From positions 41,260,440 through 41,324,439 of the forward strand of contig OX485807.1 in NCBI GenBank assembly GCA_950295325.1: 64,000 nt of DNA, given 5' to 3'. The notes below the pieces were generated by a model. It was not told the DNA's origin and did not search any database. It saw nothing but the letters and a program-made list of their open reading frames with translations. Position 1 is the stretch's first letter; each line of letters begins with the position of its first letter. Source of the DNA: Polytrichum commune (taxonomy: Eukaryota; Streptophyta; Polytrichopsida; Polytrichales; Polytrichaceae). Positions 1-13,639 of this stretch are shown here, piece after piece. The position numbers were made by a program, and so were the translations under genes.

Positions 1-479
1 TTTACAAAGCATTCATACACGAAAAGGGAGATGTACAATAAGAGGGTCAAAATTTCCCGACGGTCCCAACTTTGAAGGAACATGATTGGCCCATGGGCGG
101 TGTGGCCAATGGGAGCGAAGCGGAGTGGGCACAAGGCCAATAGGTGGATCCAATCTTGTTAGGACTAGTATCATTGTTACTTGCACTTGACATGGCCTAG
201 AGGAGGAAGAAGGAGGGTGGTGATGAGGAGTACAATATATCCTCATGTATAAGTTATATAGTCGGGTGCAAATATCTCACACGGTAACATCACATGGGCC
301 CAAGTCACACGGTATTTTGGGCGAGTCTTTTGTGATGGCCACTTCCCGGGAATAAGACATAATTTGAACCCCTCAATTCAAACCTCCGAAGTATCATATA
401 TACGACCACTTAAACCTTGAAGTTCCCACGGGGCTCAATGTACAACCTAACTCAAGGTACACGTGTCTAATTTGGTTAC
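1..479. other. Intergenic, no gene recognised
   Basis: Short open frames here have no recognisable domain. I see no RNA gene or defined transposon end in this stretch. Confidence 0.5.
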
Positions 480-800
480 TTGTTTTAATTGTACACCTAT
501 GTTTGAGTGGTGTGTAGTTTGGTGTGGTTTCCAAATGGGATACCAAAACGACATGTGTTTAAAAGAAATCTGATTGTGTGCCCGAAATATGATAACCATC
601 CTAGGTTTGCTAATGAACTTAACTAGGGGAACCTATATGAGCATCTAATGACCACAAGAATCTGCACTTTGGTAATGAACAAGATATTCATACAAGCTTA
701 GAAAATAATGAGGAACGTGGATATAGTCTCAATTTGGGTTTGCTAACCATCTCGTATTATTCTTATGTTTCATATCCCAAGAGAAGTAGGCTAGTGGAGG
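480..800 (+). repeat. Dispersed repeat family E, copy 1
   Basis: This is one of at least eight diverged copies of the same repeat in the window. The shared core runs: a phrase like TTTGAGTGGTGTGTAG, a purine-rich spacer with ACATGTGTTTAAAAG, then a variant of TGTGTGCCCGAAATATG. The distal part (about 620-800) matches the 3' half of the copy at 43.7-44.35 kb. The transposon class is unknown and no terminal repeats were found. Confidence 0.6.
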
Positions 801-1827
801 AAAAATAATAAATAAATAAGTAATGTAACCATTTAAGACCCATGTACCCTATACACAAAATTTGTACGAGACCATGCCAAGTCTTACAATCATATCTCAT
901 ATATTTTTGGGATTCAAACTTTATTTAGCACAATCCCTTATGTGGTTGGAGTTAAAGAGTGCACTTGATGATGAGTTGATCTTAGATATGGTCGCTTTTA
1001 GTTGAGAATGCAATTTGGAGAAGTGAATGAGCTAGGCAATTTGGAGACGATAAGAATGTGGGGAGAAAATGTAAAAGTGGGAAGTGGTCATGTTTTTGTT
1101 GTGTTGGGAGCTTATATGAGGGTGTCAAATCCACTCAATGGTTGTCACTCCAATGCACACTTTGCATGAACATCGATATATCCCCTTCCTTTTGCTATTT
1201 CTTCCTACCCCCACCCCCTCAAACTAATAAAACACTGAATATGTCCAATAAAATGTAATACACATAGTTCATGTGCTATAACATGAAAGTTGCAAGGTTA
1301 GAAAGTAATAACTTTATGATGCAAACTTGATGATGTCAATTTGAAGACCACATCCATACAATTGGCGTCCTTAAACAACTTGGCAAAGTACATGTAAGCA
1401 TTAATTGATTCAAAGGAAAATAATTATTTTATATGTAAGGATTGCTTATTTTTTGTGTTGAAATCCCTTAGGTGTTCTCAACACATGTAGATTCACAACG
1501 GTATTAAAAAAGATGGGAGTTGATTGTGATTATTTGTGGATGATATAGAAAGAGGTGTTAATATGAATCACTCTGATTCTACTTCTAAGCATTTAGGAGT
1601 GAATATGCATTGATTGTTGAAATTGAGTCAATGACTCACTACATAATTTTTCACACACAATGCCATGCAAATCAGAATAACATCATACAAGCTCACTTCT
1701 TTAAGTTAAAAATGATATTCTAGTATATCATTTCCAAAGTCTCATGTATATTGCAAAATGACACCGAGAGAACCAATGATTTGAAGAGAACTATACACAT
1801 TGACTTTGTTTTGTAACCTACATCTAC
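801..1827. other. Intergenic, no gene recognised
   Basis: AT-rich sequence with scattered stops in all frames. It lies beyond the 3' end of the Tc1-like relic and may hold that element's lost terminal repeat, but I could not identify one. Confidence 0.4.
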
Positions 1828-2465
1828 CTATAAATCAAAAAAATTGTTCACCCTCCTTTAGAAGCTAAAACAACTTGGATACAATTGGTCATGCTATGAT
1901 AGAAGTTTTGACTTTGCTCATGATGGAATGGAAAAAAGCTTGCGCACACTCCCACAATTGAAGCATTCCTTTGGTTGGTGTTGGATACTCATTTAATTTC
2001 CATGTCGCAAATGCCCACACATGCTCAATTGTATTTAGGTTAGGTGCTTAAGGAGGCCAAGCAAGTAGATCTAAAGTTTGCATTGACAACCATTGCTTGA
2101 CTAATTTTTCGGTATGTTTAGGATCATTATCATGCTGAAATATGACACGAAAAGGGTTGAAACGATACCATGCAATTGTCTTCATGACCCCATCTTAAAG
2201 AATGATAAGATACAAAGTTCATGTCATCTTCCCCTCTATCTTGCACATGTAACCCATGCCACATGAAGGCATACAATCCCACACAAAAGAATACATCACC
2301 TTCATGTTTGATTGTTTAACTCAGATGATGAGTTTGTAATTAAGATTCTCCATCCCTCACCCAACACCAAGCACAACCATCAGACTGGAATCTATTGATT
2401 TTAGTCTCATCACTAAAAACCACCCTATACCAATCATGGATAGTGCAATCTTGATGATGTTAAGC
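1828..2465 (-). pseudogene. Tc1-type (DD34E) transposase remnant
   Basis: Read on the minus strand, this encodes the catalytic core and C-terminus of a Tc1-like DDE transposase. The first aspartate lies in a VVFSDETKINRF block (about 2395-2430). A VMYSFVWDCM block and a CGMGYMCKIEG block follow. The second aspartate is in FQHDNDPKHT (about 2108-2140) and the glutamate in NTIEHVW (about 2020-2040). Exactly 34 residues separate the second aspartate from the glutamate, which is the Tc1 spacing. The tail has KLNEYPTPTKGMLQLWE and, after a frameshift, a VVLASKGG ending. The copy is dead: it has stops (several look like CAA to TAA changes) and at least two frameshifts, and the N-terminal DNA-binding half is missing beyond a 12-G tract at 2479-2490. 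The family is named from its motifs. Confidence 0.88.
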
Positions 2466-5400
2466 AACGCCCTTGGGAGGGGGGGGGGGGCACCTTTCTT
2501 AACACGTATGAGTATACGCGAGTGCACAATAGGGGTATTAATTTGAACTTTCCCATACTATGTATAGATATGTTACACAATGTGTAACTCGTACTTATGT
2601 ACAATACATGCATGAATGGCATGTAGAAACTATATAGCATTTGTACTTGTATGGTAGTGTCACTAGACTTTATAGGATAAGTATTTAATATTGGATGAAA
2701 CTAGGATGAGTAATTTTTTGATTGCCTTATCTCATCCATGCATGTATGGAAGAGGCAATATGAGGGTTTTGGAAGAGATCATTGAATTGAGAACGAGGCC
2801 ACTTCTTGCTCAAGGTTGCAAGAGGACAAGGCCAAATTTATTTGTGGAGGTTGATCAAAGGGGCTGCAAATGGTTGATGCGGGTGGTTGATGCAGGTAGG
2901 GGTTGCATGCAATAGAAGTTAGGTGTTGTTGTAAAAGCCAATGATAAAGTTTGTTGAAATTGTGAAGGTACTCAAAACTCCTCCTTTCCTCATTCATTTT
3001 GTGTCTTTTCACATTGCCCCTACCTCCTTTTGGGGGCTCGTCACATTAGTGGGTTTGTGTGTTTGATTGTGGCAGCAACAAATGGTATTTATAGATAGAA
3101 TTTTCCATCAATGGAATTCTTGGTTTGAATAAAGAGCACAATGCTTGTTTTGTCTCAAAATTAAGTTAAGGCTGCCATCAAAGCATGCATGGTAGAGACT
3201 ATGTAACAAGTGGAATAAAATCGGTCAAGATTTTAATTGCTATCAGAACTACTAGATGCAAGCAAGGAAAGTCAAGACAAGAATACACTTGAAGCTAGAG
3301 TAGCCAAGAAGGTGGTTGACCAAAAACATCTGCTCTAACTAAGGCTTGGTTTGTTGGGAGGATTTATAAGATGCGAAGAAAATTTGGTAAGCATTGGGCA
3401 GACCATAGAGATCCAATTACTTGATGGACTGTCCATCAAAACATGAAGAGTGGCTTATGTTCGTATCAAAAAGGCCAATAACAAGTGAACTTACGATCAA
3501 CTTGATCATTTGATGAAAAAAATTCTTATGGTCTTATTGGCCTTATGAAATAATGATTGTATTAGCTTTTATGACATATATTGCAAATTGAGATGCTTAT
3601 GAGTTACATTTGGGGGAAGAAAAAGTCTTCAACAACTTTATGATGAATGCTACCTTTTTGCATTTTACATATGATAGGAGAGACATACTTCATGAATTGC
3701 ACACCTCAATGTGTTGGTGCTCACTACCACATTCAAGTGCTCACTCAAAGCATATCTCACCTCCACAACATTATCTAGTCCACCAACTGTGATGGCTCTT
3801 ACACATGCTCGTTCTTAAGTAGGGATGATGTTTTTTGGGCGCCCTCCTCTTGAAGGTTCTACAATGAGGAACACACTCTCTATGAATCCTAGAGCATATA
3901 GATTGAGAGGTATCCAACAATTGTGGCACTTCATGTGTGGACGCCCAACTACAACGTGGCTATAGTATTCAACCTCTTCTTCTCTAGTAATGCTCACAAG
4001 GGCAAAGAAAAACTTCACAGCTACGAGACAAATTGTCCTGAGACACCACATTACTAACCACAAGTGAGAGGAAGAACCGTAGGCATTATTGTGATATTAT
4101 TCTTGCAATTGAGGGTGAGTGGTGAAAACAATTCCAAAACATATGTCAGTAAACTTAGTTCATTCAAAATGCAAATTCGCTCTTGTTGTTGTGGTACTCA
4201 AATTGAATTTTGCAAGGATGATAGTCAAGTTGGTTGCCCATCTAACCCAATTTATAGCTTGGCAAAAAAAATCAACACTCTTCCAAATATGGCTTCCCAA
4301 AATTTTGACGATCCATAATTCAGTTTTGAGAGGTAGTGTGAATACCTTTGTGTTAAATGTCATTCATTGCAATATGATGTGCATAATGACTGGCCACACT
4401 AGTTTTGAAACAATTTGTGACAATTTAGCCTCATTAAAAGATCCAAGTCATGTGTAGATTGCATCAATGTCTTCCATAAAGGTTTAATTTCATTTTTCCT
4501 CATCAAGACTTGAAATTTGGACATGTGAACCTCTAGTTATCAAGGTTCTTGTGATTCCGTTGCATTCAATTGGTAGAAAAACTCACCAGTTGCACACCAA
4601 TTTCCAACACATTTGTGTTTTAAAAGGATAGCTCCTTATGATGTTTACTATTCATTTTCTAGTCATAAGTAGCTATATATGCCATCCATTCCCAAATACA
4701 ACATTTAAGCATAAAAATTCATTATGTTTGCATCACCATTCACCCTTCTAGAATGTACCGATTGAGCTTAAACATGTTCTTGGGACACTAATGGTTGGGG
4801 TCCATTGAAAAACATTCAATCAACAATATTTCACAATCTCATGCCAACAATTGACCATTAAGGAGGCCAATGATGTTGGCGTCACGGTCCTTGGCCGTAA
4901 TACACGGCATTGCATATGCATCCGCATATGATATCATTTTCACACATTGTGGAGGTATCTTCACATGCAACACCCCTTGGAGTGACATTATAAAAACCTT
5001 GACACGCCATTCAAGATGGTTTGTGGAGTATCAATATTGGCGAAGGGAAGGGAGCGGCCATGACCGTTTTGGAAGCCTTGTGCTCCACGTGTGGGCAACA
5101 TGTTTAAGGCATGGTTATGCATATCTAAGCTTAAGAATGATGCTCCCACCTCATGGTGCTCCTTGAGCAAATACACTCTAAGCTACCATTATATGACATT
5201 TCAAGCTAAACTTGAGGATGATTATGTGAAGGATTTCTTTTTTTCCACTCATTAGGTTTGGATTAAGGGTTTTGCCCTAGTGATATTTAGCACGTGTAAC
5301 CGTATTGGTGGAGACCAACCAAATTCCATAGTAAAATGATATTTAAGCATCTAGGTAAATATGGACTAGAAAACATGTTGTAGTATAACTCAAAGACACG

Positions 5401-5534
5401 GGGGACCTGCCCATATACATTGTTATCTTTGGAAAGTGGCTTAAATGAAAGGTCTTCGTCTAGATCCCATGGGAGCTTCAAGGCTATGCCACCTAAGGCT
5501 AGAACAATGCTTGGGCGCTGGAACAATGCTTGGG
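2466..5534. other. Intergenic, no gene recognised
   Basis: It contains a 12-bp G run (2479-2490) next to the Tc1-like relic. The open frames are short, overlap on both strands and lack recognisable motifs. Confidence 0.45.
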
Positions 5535-5835
5535 TGCATGACTTTTACTAGCACTTGATTTCCGGTGCATCCTATCACCTATGGTCCACCCAATCATAGT
5601 GGGAGTATCTATGCAAACCGCATATTTTCCAACCAACCATGTGAAAACCTAGGGACTTGCCCTTGCGAAAGATTCAAGGTGTTCACCATTGAAACAAGGC
5701 AATAATTTCTAGAACCCTCCAGTTCTTGAGATGCCCATCTCACGATTACATTTACACTTAGACCGACTCAAAGATGATGCAACACCATCATCCACAATGG
5801 TCGCAACATCGGACTCGTTTTTCCTTTCTTTCTTC
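5535..5835 (-). repeat. Dispersed repeat family J, copy 1
   Basis: The reverse complement aligns over about 300 bp with 55880-56185, inside an intron of the kinase gene. The best-conserved block is CACTATGATTGGGTGG (minus orientation). Part of both copies carries a stop-free frame beginning MPIS or MPVS, with weak residue similarity (about 14 of 30). No terminal repeats were seen, so the element class is unknown. Confidence 0.6.
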
Positions 5836-7174
5836 TATCCTTTCAGTATTTTACACAATGAAGTTCGCATGTCGATGCAAATCCACAGTTGTGTGCAAAC
5901 AATGTGGTACATAATCTTCTTCATAAACGCGAGGGCTTTGGAGGCATGTTTGCATGAATAGGTGGATAAGTTAGTGCCAATAAAACATATCATTTTGGAG
6001 GCAAAACATCGTTGAAGGTCTTCCTTCTCCCGTTTAGGGTAAAAGACCCCCTAAAGTCTCCAAACACGACGACATAATCATTGTGTTTGCGCCTAAAAAA
6101 AACTCAAAAAGTGGTTTGCTAACATGATTATGACGACCCATGCAAGAGGTTCCGGGGCTTGTATTCTTGCATTTGTCAAGGGTTGAAGAAGCACCACCGG
6201 CGGTCGGAAACCCGGTTTGTGGCCCAATTAACAAACCCAAAAGTTACTAGTGGATAGATTTCTAGGGTGTGGGTAGATTCGGTCGAGTGATTTCCGAGAA
6301 GTCCCGTCAATCACGACTACTAGGACGATCAATAAGTAAAGGGCCTTATTTGCCATGTGCTCCTACCCGTAATGCTTATAAAGGGTGTCCACTTTAGATC
6401 TAGCACGGAGGAAAGGGTATTTGATATCATATATGCACCATATGTTATGCCCACTTCAAAAATGGCAACACATGCAGCATCAATTGCACTTTACCATGTG
6501 CCGACAGAATAAAAGAATTTCCTCTAATTGTCATGTGCACAAGTGTTTTTATAAGACATATCGTGAGCCTGATGGATCGTTGTCTCCAAGCGCTTCTATT
6601 GATGACCATGTCCCAATGTATTCTTTATATAAGGTGGATGGGTCTTGAATGGTTACTTTTTTCCAACTATAGTGTAGGTGGGTATCCCCGATTAGGACCC
6701 CATCGGCAATCTATAGGGTATCGGAATTTTGAGAAGTTAGGACTAGATTTTTGACCAGGGTGGCATCAATAGTGTCGTGACACATGTCATGGTTTTGAGT
6801 GCTTAAATGAGGAGGAACGAGTGGTTGAAATGAGCGGTTATGGCACACCCTAGACATTGATAATATGTTCGGATCAAAATCTCGCTTCAAGAATTCACAG
6901 TATTTTCAATTTGAGAAATGAAATGAATGGAAAAGTTGTGGTCCCTCTTGATTTTGTCTTCCTACATGGGAAAATTTTACACCACCTTATATTTCTCCAA
7001 ATTTGGTGCAAAATCTCTACAGTGATTGGTTATGGGTGCCTTCACTCTAGTCCACTTCTCCTTGGATATGAAACACACAATTAGTGTAGGATGATTAGCA
7101 AATCCAAGTCAATGTTGTATTCATTTCTATGTGCATTTATGACCAAGTGTTTGACAATTGACACACAAAAACTT

Positions 7175-7175
<1 letters not shown>
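5836..7175. other. Intergenic, no gene recognised
   Basis: Short open frames only, with no recognisable protein motif or RNA gene. Confidence 0.45.

Positions 7176-7207
<32 letters not shown>
7176..7207. repeat. (CA)n microsatellite
   Basis: About 16 uninterrupted CA dinucleotides. A short minus-strand open frame across it is only the cysteine-valine translation of the repeat. Confidence 0.95.
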
Positions 7208-7209
<2 letters not shown>

Positions 7210-7559
7210 CATCATTTGCCATCCACAATTTTGAATTTGACACTTGGTGTGATATGTGAAGAAAAAATCGTATGTTAGAAAATTGAAAAGACACATGCTA
7301 GACACCCTCAAAACGGAGGTGACATTTTAGAATAACATGTAAATGTTGATTGGTATTCATTTTTGTTTTTTGAAAACATCATGTGACACTTTGAATTTGA
7401 AGTTGAACAAAATTTGTCAAACATACACACTGAGCCACTTTCGATGTCATTTTTGGAGCTCTCGTAAATGTCTTACTCATTGACAAAGTGGAGTCTTGTG
7501 CTCATTGAATGATTATATACCCCCCCCCCCTTCCCTCCCACTGCCCCCATTATATTGAT

Positions 7560-7690
7560 TTTTACGCCTAGAATGGCCATCATAATTTGAGCACACAGTG
7601 CAATCTTTTTAAACACAAGTCTTTTTTATATCCATTCTTGGAGCCTCACCAAACCACACGCCACTCAAGTATAGGGGTGCTAATAATACA
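7560..7690 (-). repeat. Dispersed repeat family E, copy 2
   Basis: The reverse complement carries the E core: ACTTGAGTGGCGTGTGG, then a motif like ACTTGTGTTTAAAAAG, then TGTGTGCTCAAATTATG. Confidence 0.6.
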
Positions 7691-10439
7691 AAATTATCGA
7701 ATAAGGGTTGTCTACCTTATCACTTGCTTTTCTTTTTCTTTTTGGTAGTTAATTGGACAACGGAGTTTGGGGTGGGATAACACTCATGAGGGACACCATT
7801 TTGATGATATAAAGTGACACAACGTGGAGTATTAGTGCGAGTTTCCATGTAGGCCGCTCGCCCACTAGATTCTAGATAACAATGGGTTGGAGATGTTTTC
7901 ATGTAGATAAGCACAAGTTGCCAATCGACCACATTTCGGTGGCCTACTGGAATGTGGAGGGCCATGGACATGGGCCACTAGACTTTCATGCGCCCACGAA
8001 AGCACTTCATAACCTACAAGTGCCGGTCATCAAAGGATCCAAGACAAATTCTAGGAGGAGTCGGAGGTTAATAGGTAGCCCCATATTTGAAAAGATGACA
8101 GTAGCTATCCAATTGGCACATGCGAACCCTACCCCACGAGATTCCATCTACATTTGGGCGAGTTTGTCCTTATTGCCCACTAAATTATGGTGGGCGAGTG
8201 GCCTACATGGGAACACTCACCCTTATCACTCCAAATGAAACAACCACATCATTGATTTGAAATGATGAAACTTAAGAACCGTAGATAGCCCTCTATTACA
8301 ATTCTCACTATGAAAACAATCACACTCTAATTTCATCCTGCCCATGTGTCCATCTCCCATTGGTTGCGACTTGTGAATAATTCTACACACCATGGAGTGA
8401 TGGAAATCGAGCGTTTTTTTGGTTTTTCTCTTTTCTTTTCTTTTCCTATGGTAATTTTCCTTTGAACTTATCATGGGTCCGTGCCTTGATTGGCCCCGTA
8501 AAAACAACCATAGCCCACGAATATTGAAGTATCCGAAATTCCGCTTGGCAAGGACTCACTTGTCGTCATTTGTGATATGGCCGGCAAGGAAGACACACAA
8601 CATGAGTAACAAGTAGCTTAATTTCGAAGATGATTGGTAATTGTTTTGCATGCCCCCCCCCCCCCCCACGTGCCCAAGTTTCCAAAAAGGTTGATTCATG
8701 TCTCGTGGGAGACAAAACTAGGCCCAATTTGTAGATACACCGTCCCCTACTCCTACAATTTTGTAGGTCGACTATTTGGTCAATTATTTGGTCAATCAAG
8801 AGTTTTACATCTTCCGTTCTCAACATCCTTCCACCTCGACACATATGTCTATAGTTGAGGAGGGGTGCTTTAGGGCCACTTTTCACACGAGAACGAGTGC
8901 CCATTTCCACTGCACTTCAAGCACTCTCATTGGTGGAAAAGGCGGAGCCGGTCCAAGTTCGCTCCACACGAGTACGCTTGAGGGACCAACCGAGCATGTG
9001 GATTGCAAGATGGATGTAAGGTCTACATGGATTCCTACATGGCATTGAATGGATCATGTTTCATGGTCACTTGGACTATTATCAAACACCATCTCTTGGA
9101 GGTAGGTTTGACACGAAACCGGGAGACCATGGCAGCCCAAACGCTCACAACCGTTGGTTTATTCTATTTTATCATGCGTGAGGATCCGCATGAATAGAAA
9201 TTCATTGAAATAGCAATTGGTTGAGGGCCCGGTCACACATGACTTCACACTACACTTGAGGGTCCGTGACCACACTAGGTGATTTTGGAGGTGTCTTGGG
9301 ACGGCCTTTGGACACTTTCTTTTGGGCTCTCACAATTTCATGGTCACGGCTGATGGTTTGTGTGTGAAGTGGCCCTTAGTGACCACAATGAACTCCACAA
9401 CAACATAATTAATATTATACATACTACACAGTGGCTACGTCTCTACATTTAATATATAATTTAGTGTGCCCACATATTTCATCATCAACCCACACCAATC
9501 TCCTCACAAGTACTGAGTGGCAACTAGAGAGGGTGTCATGTGACATTTCCCTGCTACTACATGACACATCATGACGACCGATCTAATTAACATGGCACAT
9601 CAATTCGAATGCCACATTGAACTAGATGTTACTTAGTGTAGTCACTAAGTGACACATACACAACACAACACTTCGGGGCATAGTTTCTTAACCCTTGATA
9701 GGCCAAATCCTAAATGATACAAATTTACTAAAGCGAAAGAAATGTATTTTATCACCTTGTTTAGTTAAATTTACCTATTGAGATTGTTTATCACCTACAT
9801 AAGCTCAATCATAAAATTTGACAAATGTTATCTTCTTTACTTCACGATGGTCCTAAATTTCCATTGTTTCCAAAGGAAAATTACACCTAATTGTGATTCT
9901 TACCAAGAAGCAATGTCAATAAAATATCGTCTAAAATGCATATGATTTGAACATCGGAATTTACACAATATATGCAAGTAGGTCGCCCAGACTAATCTTT
10001 TGATTATCTACATTATTTTGAATATTCATTAGCGCAATAACAAAGTACAATGTTCATTTGATCGATGTTGCTATATGGATGTGTAAACAAGGTATAAGTT
10101 TTTGCGATCAAATTTTGATCCAAGATAATTCGCATGGGTGGAGAGATACCTTATTTGTGAAGGCAACCTAATTGCACAAATCAATGAGGTTTAACTACCT
10201 AAAAGGATGATTATAGGTGTAGCTGCCATATATGAACTAATGTATGTGGATGTTATTCTTTTTCATGTTCTCCAACTTCTAGTTTTACAAAACGAAACAT
10301 CAACATATCTCATACTGAAATTCGAACATTATCCTAATTTAGTCACGGTTATCATAAGTGTGCGATTTTTCCTCTGAATTCCTCAACTTAATATATAGAT
10401 CCTCCCAATTATGCTTAAATTTGAGTATGAGGAAGTGAA
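7691..10439. other. Intergenic, no gene recognised
   Basis: It includes a 15-bp C run (8653-8667). The longest open frame (7882-8238, 118 residues) resembles nothing I know. Near 9.23-9.39 kb there is a weak inverted similarity (GGTCACACATGACTTCACAC against GGTCACTAAGGGCCACTTCA) that I did not trust as an element. Confidence 0.4.
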
Positions 10440-10545
10440 AATTTTGAAAGTGTAATCCGATTTCTTTTGAACGAGCGTCTTTATGGTGCTTGTTCTTTGG
10501 TCTTCACCAAACCACAAACCAATCAAATATAGGTGCCCAATAAAG
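10440..10545 (-). repeat. Dispersed repeat family E, copy 3
   Basis: The reverse complement matches the E core, with ATTTGATTGGTTTGTGG followed by a TTCAAAAGAAATCGGATT block. Confidence 0.55.
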
Positions 10546-11115
10546 AAAGGTATCCAACTAACACCTACGTACCTTAAGGGCTATACGGATGGCGACAAAG
10601 TGATGCATGAAGTGGTTAAATTCTAGAACATGTCGAGAAGATGAAGTTTGATATAGTGCTCGAATGATGGACAAACGATTGAGTTGAAAGTTGATCGATG
10701 AACCAAATCATGTCAAAAGGGAGTGTCTTTATGTGGCCCACTCCATGTGCTTTTGGGTCACCGCGGTGGAAGCAAAGCATAACAAAAGTATGTAAGGAAA
10801 AATAAGCATGGGTACACATATATGGGTGGGTGTTCGAGATCGAATCCTTTACTAACCTTTGGGGTGAAGGAAGAAGGCCGGTCAACCCGGTGACTCTATT
10901 TGGCATGTGCTAGGCTTACTTTCTTTGTCATTTGTGGAGGCAAAAGAGCTTAGACACCTTTTGGCAACCAAAATTTTGTGTTCCCCGCCAACCCACATCT
11001 CAAACATCCCTTAATCCATTGTGCAAACCCATATCATAATGTTGTGGTTGCTCATAATGTTTGAATACGACAATGTCATGATAAGTATAGGTAACGGTGG
11101 GTTTCAACTAGAGCT

Positions 11116-11515
11116 ATCCGTAAAGTTTCTCATGGAGCGATAAAACCGTGGGTTTAATCCTTTTTGGAGAAAACTTTCTATTAAGAGTTCATGTATCAGA
11201 GCCTGCTTTAAAAGTTGGGTGAATTTTTTGGGACCTCCTCTTTTCACTCACTAACTGAGACAATTGTAGGATTTAAAATGTGGGAGGTGGGAGGGATTGT
11301 CTTAAAAATCCTAGATCAACCTATTGCAAAGCTAGCTAAGCTCACCCATCCTAATAGGACGAGCTAGAAAGCCGGGTTTTAGATAGCCCGACATCACTCT
11401 TTGTGTATGGTAATTTAAGCATTAAGAAAGTTTGGTTGACTTTGTGTTGGTTTTTATAAGTTGAACTCGAGCGTTGGGACTAAACCCATGGTTTTGTATG
11501 CTTTGTTTTACGACT
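11116..11515 (+). repeat. Dispersed repeat family K, copy 1
   Basis: This aligns over about 400 bp with 12463-12860 and with 51131-51505 plus its continuation after 52018. Shared blocks are GTAAAGT..CTCA, GAAAACTTT.TAT.AAGAG, GGATTTAAAAT/GGATCTAAAAT and GGGACTAAACCCATGGTTT. It could be LTR-derived or a long SINE-like unit. No diagnostic end was found. Confidence 0.7.
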
Positions 11516-11519
11516 AACT

Positions 11520-11825
11520 TTGTTCGGGTATGGGTCGATCAAACCTGGGGTTTGAAACACCCATTGATGGACCTTAGTTTTTGGATTGAGGATTAGACCC
11601 AACATTGAAGAGTGGGTTCATCAAACAATAAGAGTGTTTTCTTGAGTGAAGACCGCTGCGATTTGGCAGGGAAGCGATATTAACGCCACTTCAATTTCTC
11701 ATACCTTGGATTGAAACCCAAATATAAACTCCTCGGGTCCAAATGATTGCTCGCCACCAATAGCATGGTTAATTTTTTGGAGTTTCTTTGGTCTTGGACC
11801 ATAGTGTAGACTCACCATAAATCAA
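11520..11825 (+). repeat. Dispersed repeat family G, copy 2 (degraded)
   Basis: This is a diverged relative of the MITE at 45743-46051. It shares the central TTTTCTTGAGT and GATTTGGCAG blocks and the right-hand end, here CTTGGACCATAGTGTAGAC. Confidence 0.6.
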
Positions 11826-12462
11826 GCATTCGCATGTTGAAATTTCGTGGGCACTTCAAGCTAGAAAGCACGCAAGTTTGACACACTTTCGGTGGGCTCT
11901 GAAGTCAACTTTGACATGTTATTTTGGTGTATCATAGTGGCACATGGTACTTATGGTGGCACGTGATAGATATATAAGCCCACTACTATTACTTCTAGGA
12001 GGTTTGACCTCTTTTTGATGTGGCCACTAATTCATCAAGGTAGAGGGTGCTAAAATCAACACCCCACCCAAAATATACACCCATGCACGCTTCGTAATCT
12101 TGTGCTTGGAACACACTTTAAACCATTCAATATCTCCAGTGCAAAGCGGGGGTGTGTTTGGTTGAAATGCATGGAGATTTTGGGAGAATGCAGGGTAACC
12201 CTTATGATCGCTAACTAATCTCACGCCCACATCACCTAGTTATTTATAGGTTAAGATAAAGTCACCAAACTAGACATTAGCTAGCTTATTGGGCCTTGCT
12301 TTTGTGAAGAAATCTTAACTCATTCATACCCTTAATGCGTCATAAACTATTTTATCAATGATTGGGGTACTTCAACTTTCATTGCCGTATGTTCCGTTTC
12401 CTCATGCATGGTAGAACGATATAGGGCAATCCAAGAACCAAGGATAATCTTAAAGAACATCA

Positions 12463-12860
12463 AAGTTAACTGTAAAGTCCCTCAAGGTGGGATGAAATCG
12501 TGGGTCTAATCCTTCTTTTAGAAAACTTTTTTATCAAGAGCTCGCTAGCTCATTGTGGTTTGGAGCCTATTTCGACAGTTGGGGGTGCAAGTCCACCTCG
12601 CAAACTTTGAGAGAATGTTAGGATCTAAGAAAGGGTATGTTGCATGGGATCCATTATCATGAATCCCATATCAACTTATGCAAGACTAGCTTGGCCCACC
12701 TGTTCTAGTAGGACAATCTCGAAAACCGGTTTTCATTAACCCAACACCACTCGTTGTGGATGATAACTTAAACATTAAAAACTTGGATGACTTTGTGTTA
12801 ATTCTCATAAGCTCACGGTTCGGGACTAAACCCATGGTTTCATCCGCTTTCCTTTACGAA
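12463..12860 (+). repeat. Dispersed repeat family K, copy 2
   Basis: The best-preserved K copy. It begins GTAAAGTCCCTCAAGG and ends with CGGGACTAAACCCATGGTTT. It lies about 1.3 kb from copy 1 in the same orientation. Confidence 0.7.
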
Positions 12861-13639
12861 TAACTCTATCGACTTCCCATGTCTTTAATTGAGGGGTAGT
12901 GTAGATGAACGTGGGGTTGAATTGGTCAATCCAAGCCAACATGAAAAGTTGGCAAAATCAAGAAACTCAATTGCGTTTACATCAAGCAGCTCTTTACATA
13001 CATGTCTATACTCAAGCAACACACACACACGCACACACACTTAGTCTCATCCCACAATAAACACATTTGCAAGGTAACCAAATTAGGTCCACTTACTTAC
13101 TTATCGTCTTGGTGACTTAGGCACTTTTCTTTTGGGTTTTTGAAGAAGTGGGAACAAAGACCCTCCAATGGAAATGCATGTACGATTGTCGATATGCATG
13201 GATGTATGTCAACACCATGTGACTAATTTGCACATGTGAGTACTTGATGCATGGTGATCATCCATAGGGTTTTTGGACTACATGTTAACTTGGGACCAAA
13301 TATATTCTCGGTGGACTTCTTGGGGATCATGTGAAACTTGTAAGCTTTTTGCACTTAGTATGCCCCTCGAAGGATGCCTATGATGACCTTTTTTCACTTC
13401 AAAACCCTAGGTACGAACACCTGTGATAGGGCCACATGTGATTGATGACTTCCCAAAAGGTAGACCCCAAGAATATGTTGTCAGTTATGCTAAGCTAGAC
13501 ATGTGTTATTTGGATGCTTTCCCCTCCGTACCCACTTCTCAAAGGACATGAAACCATTCAATTGGTGCAAGGTAACATGCGAATCCAAATCGTGCCCCAT
13601 GTCCTTTTGCTTCATAATTGTGGGAGCTCACATGGGTTT

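Noticed and set aside
7882-8238. 118-residue open frame
   Set aside because: No recognisable motif, no supporting splice or codon signal, and overlapping open frames on the other strand.
11185-11200. LTR primer-binding site (TATCAGAGCC-like word in K copy 1)
   Set aside because: The same position in K copies 2 and 3 does not match a tRNA end, and no paired LTRs were found.
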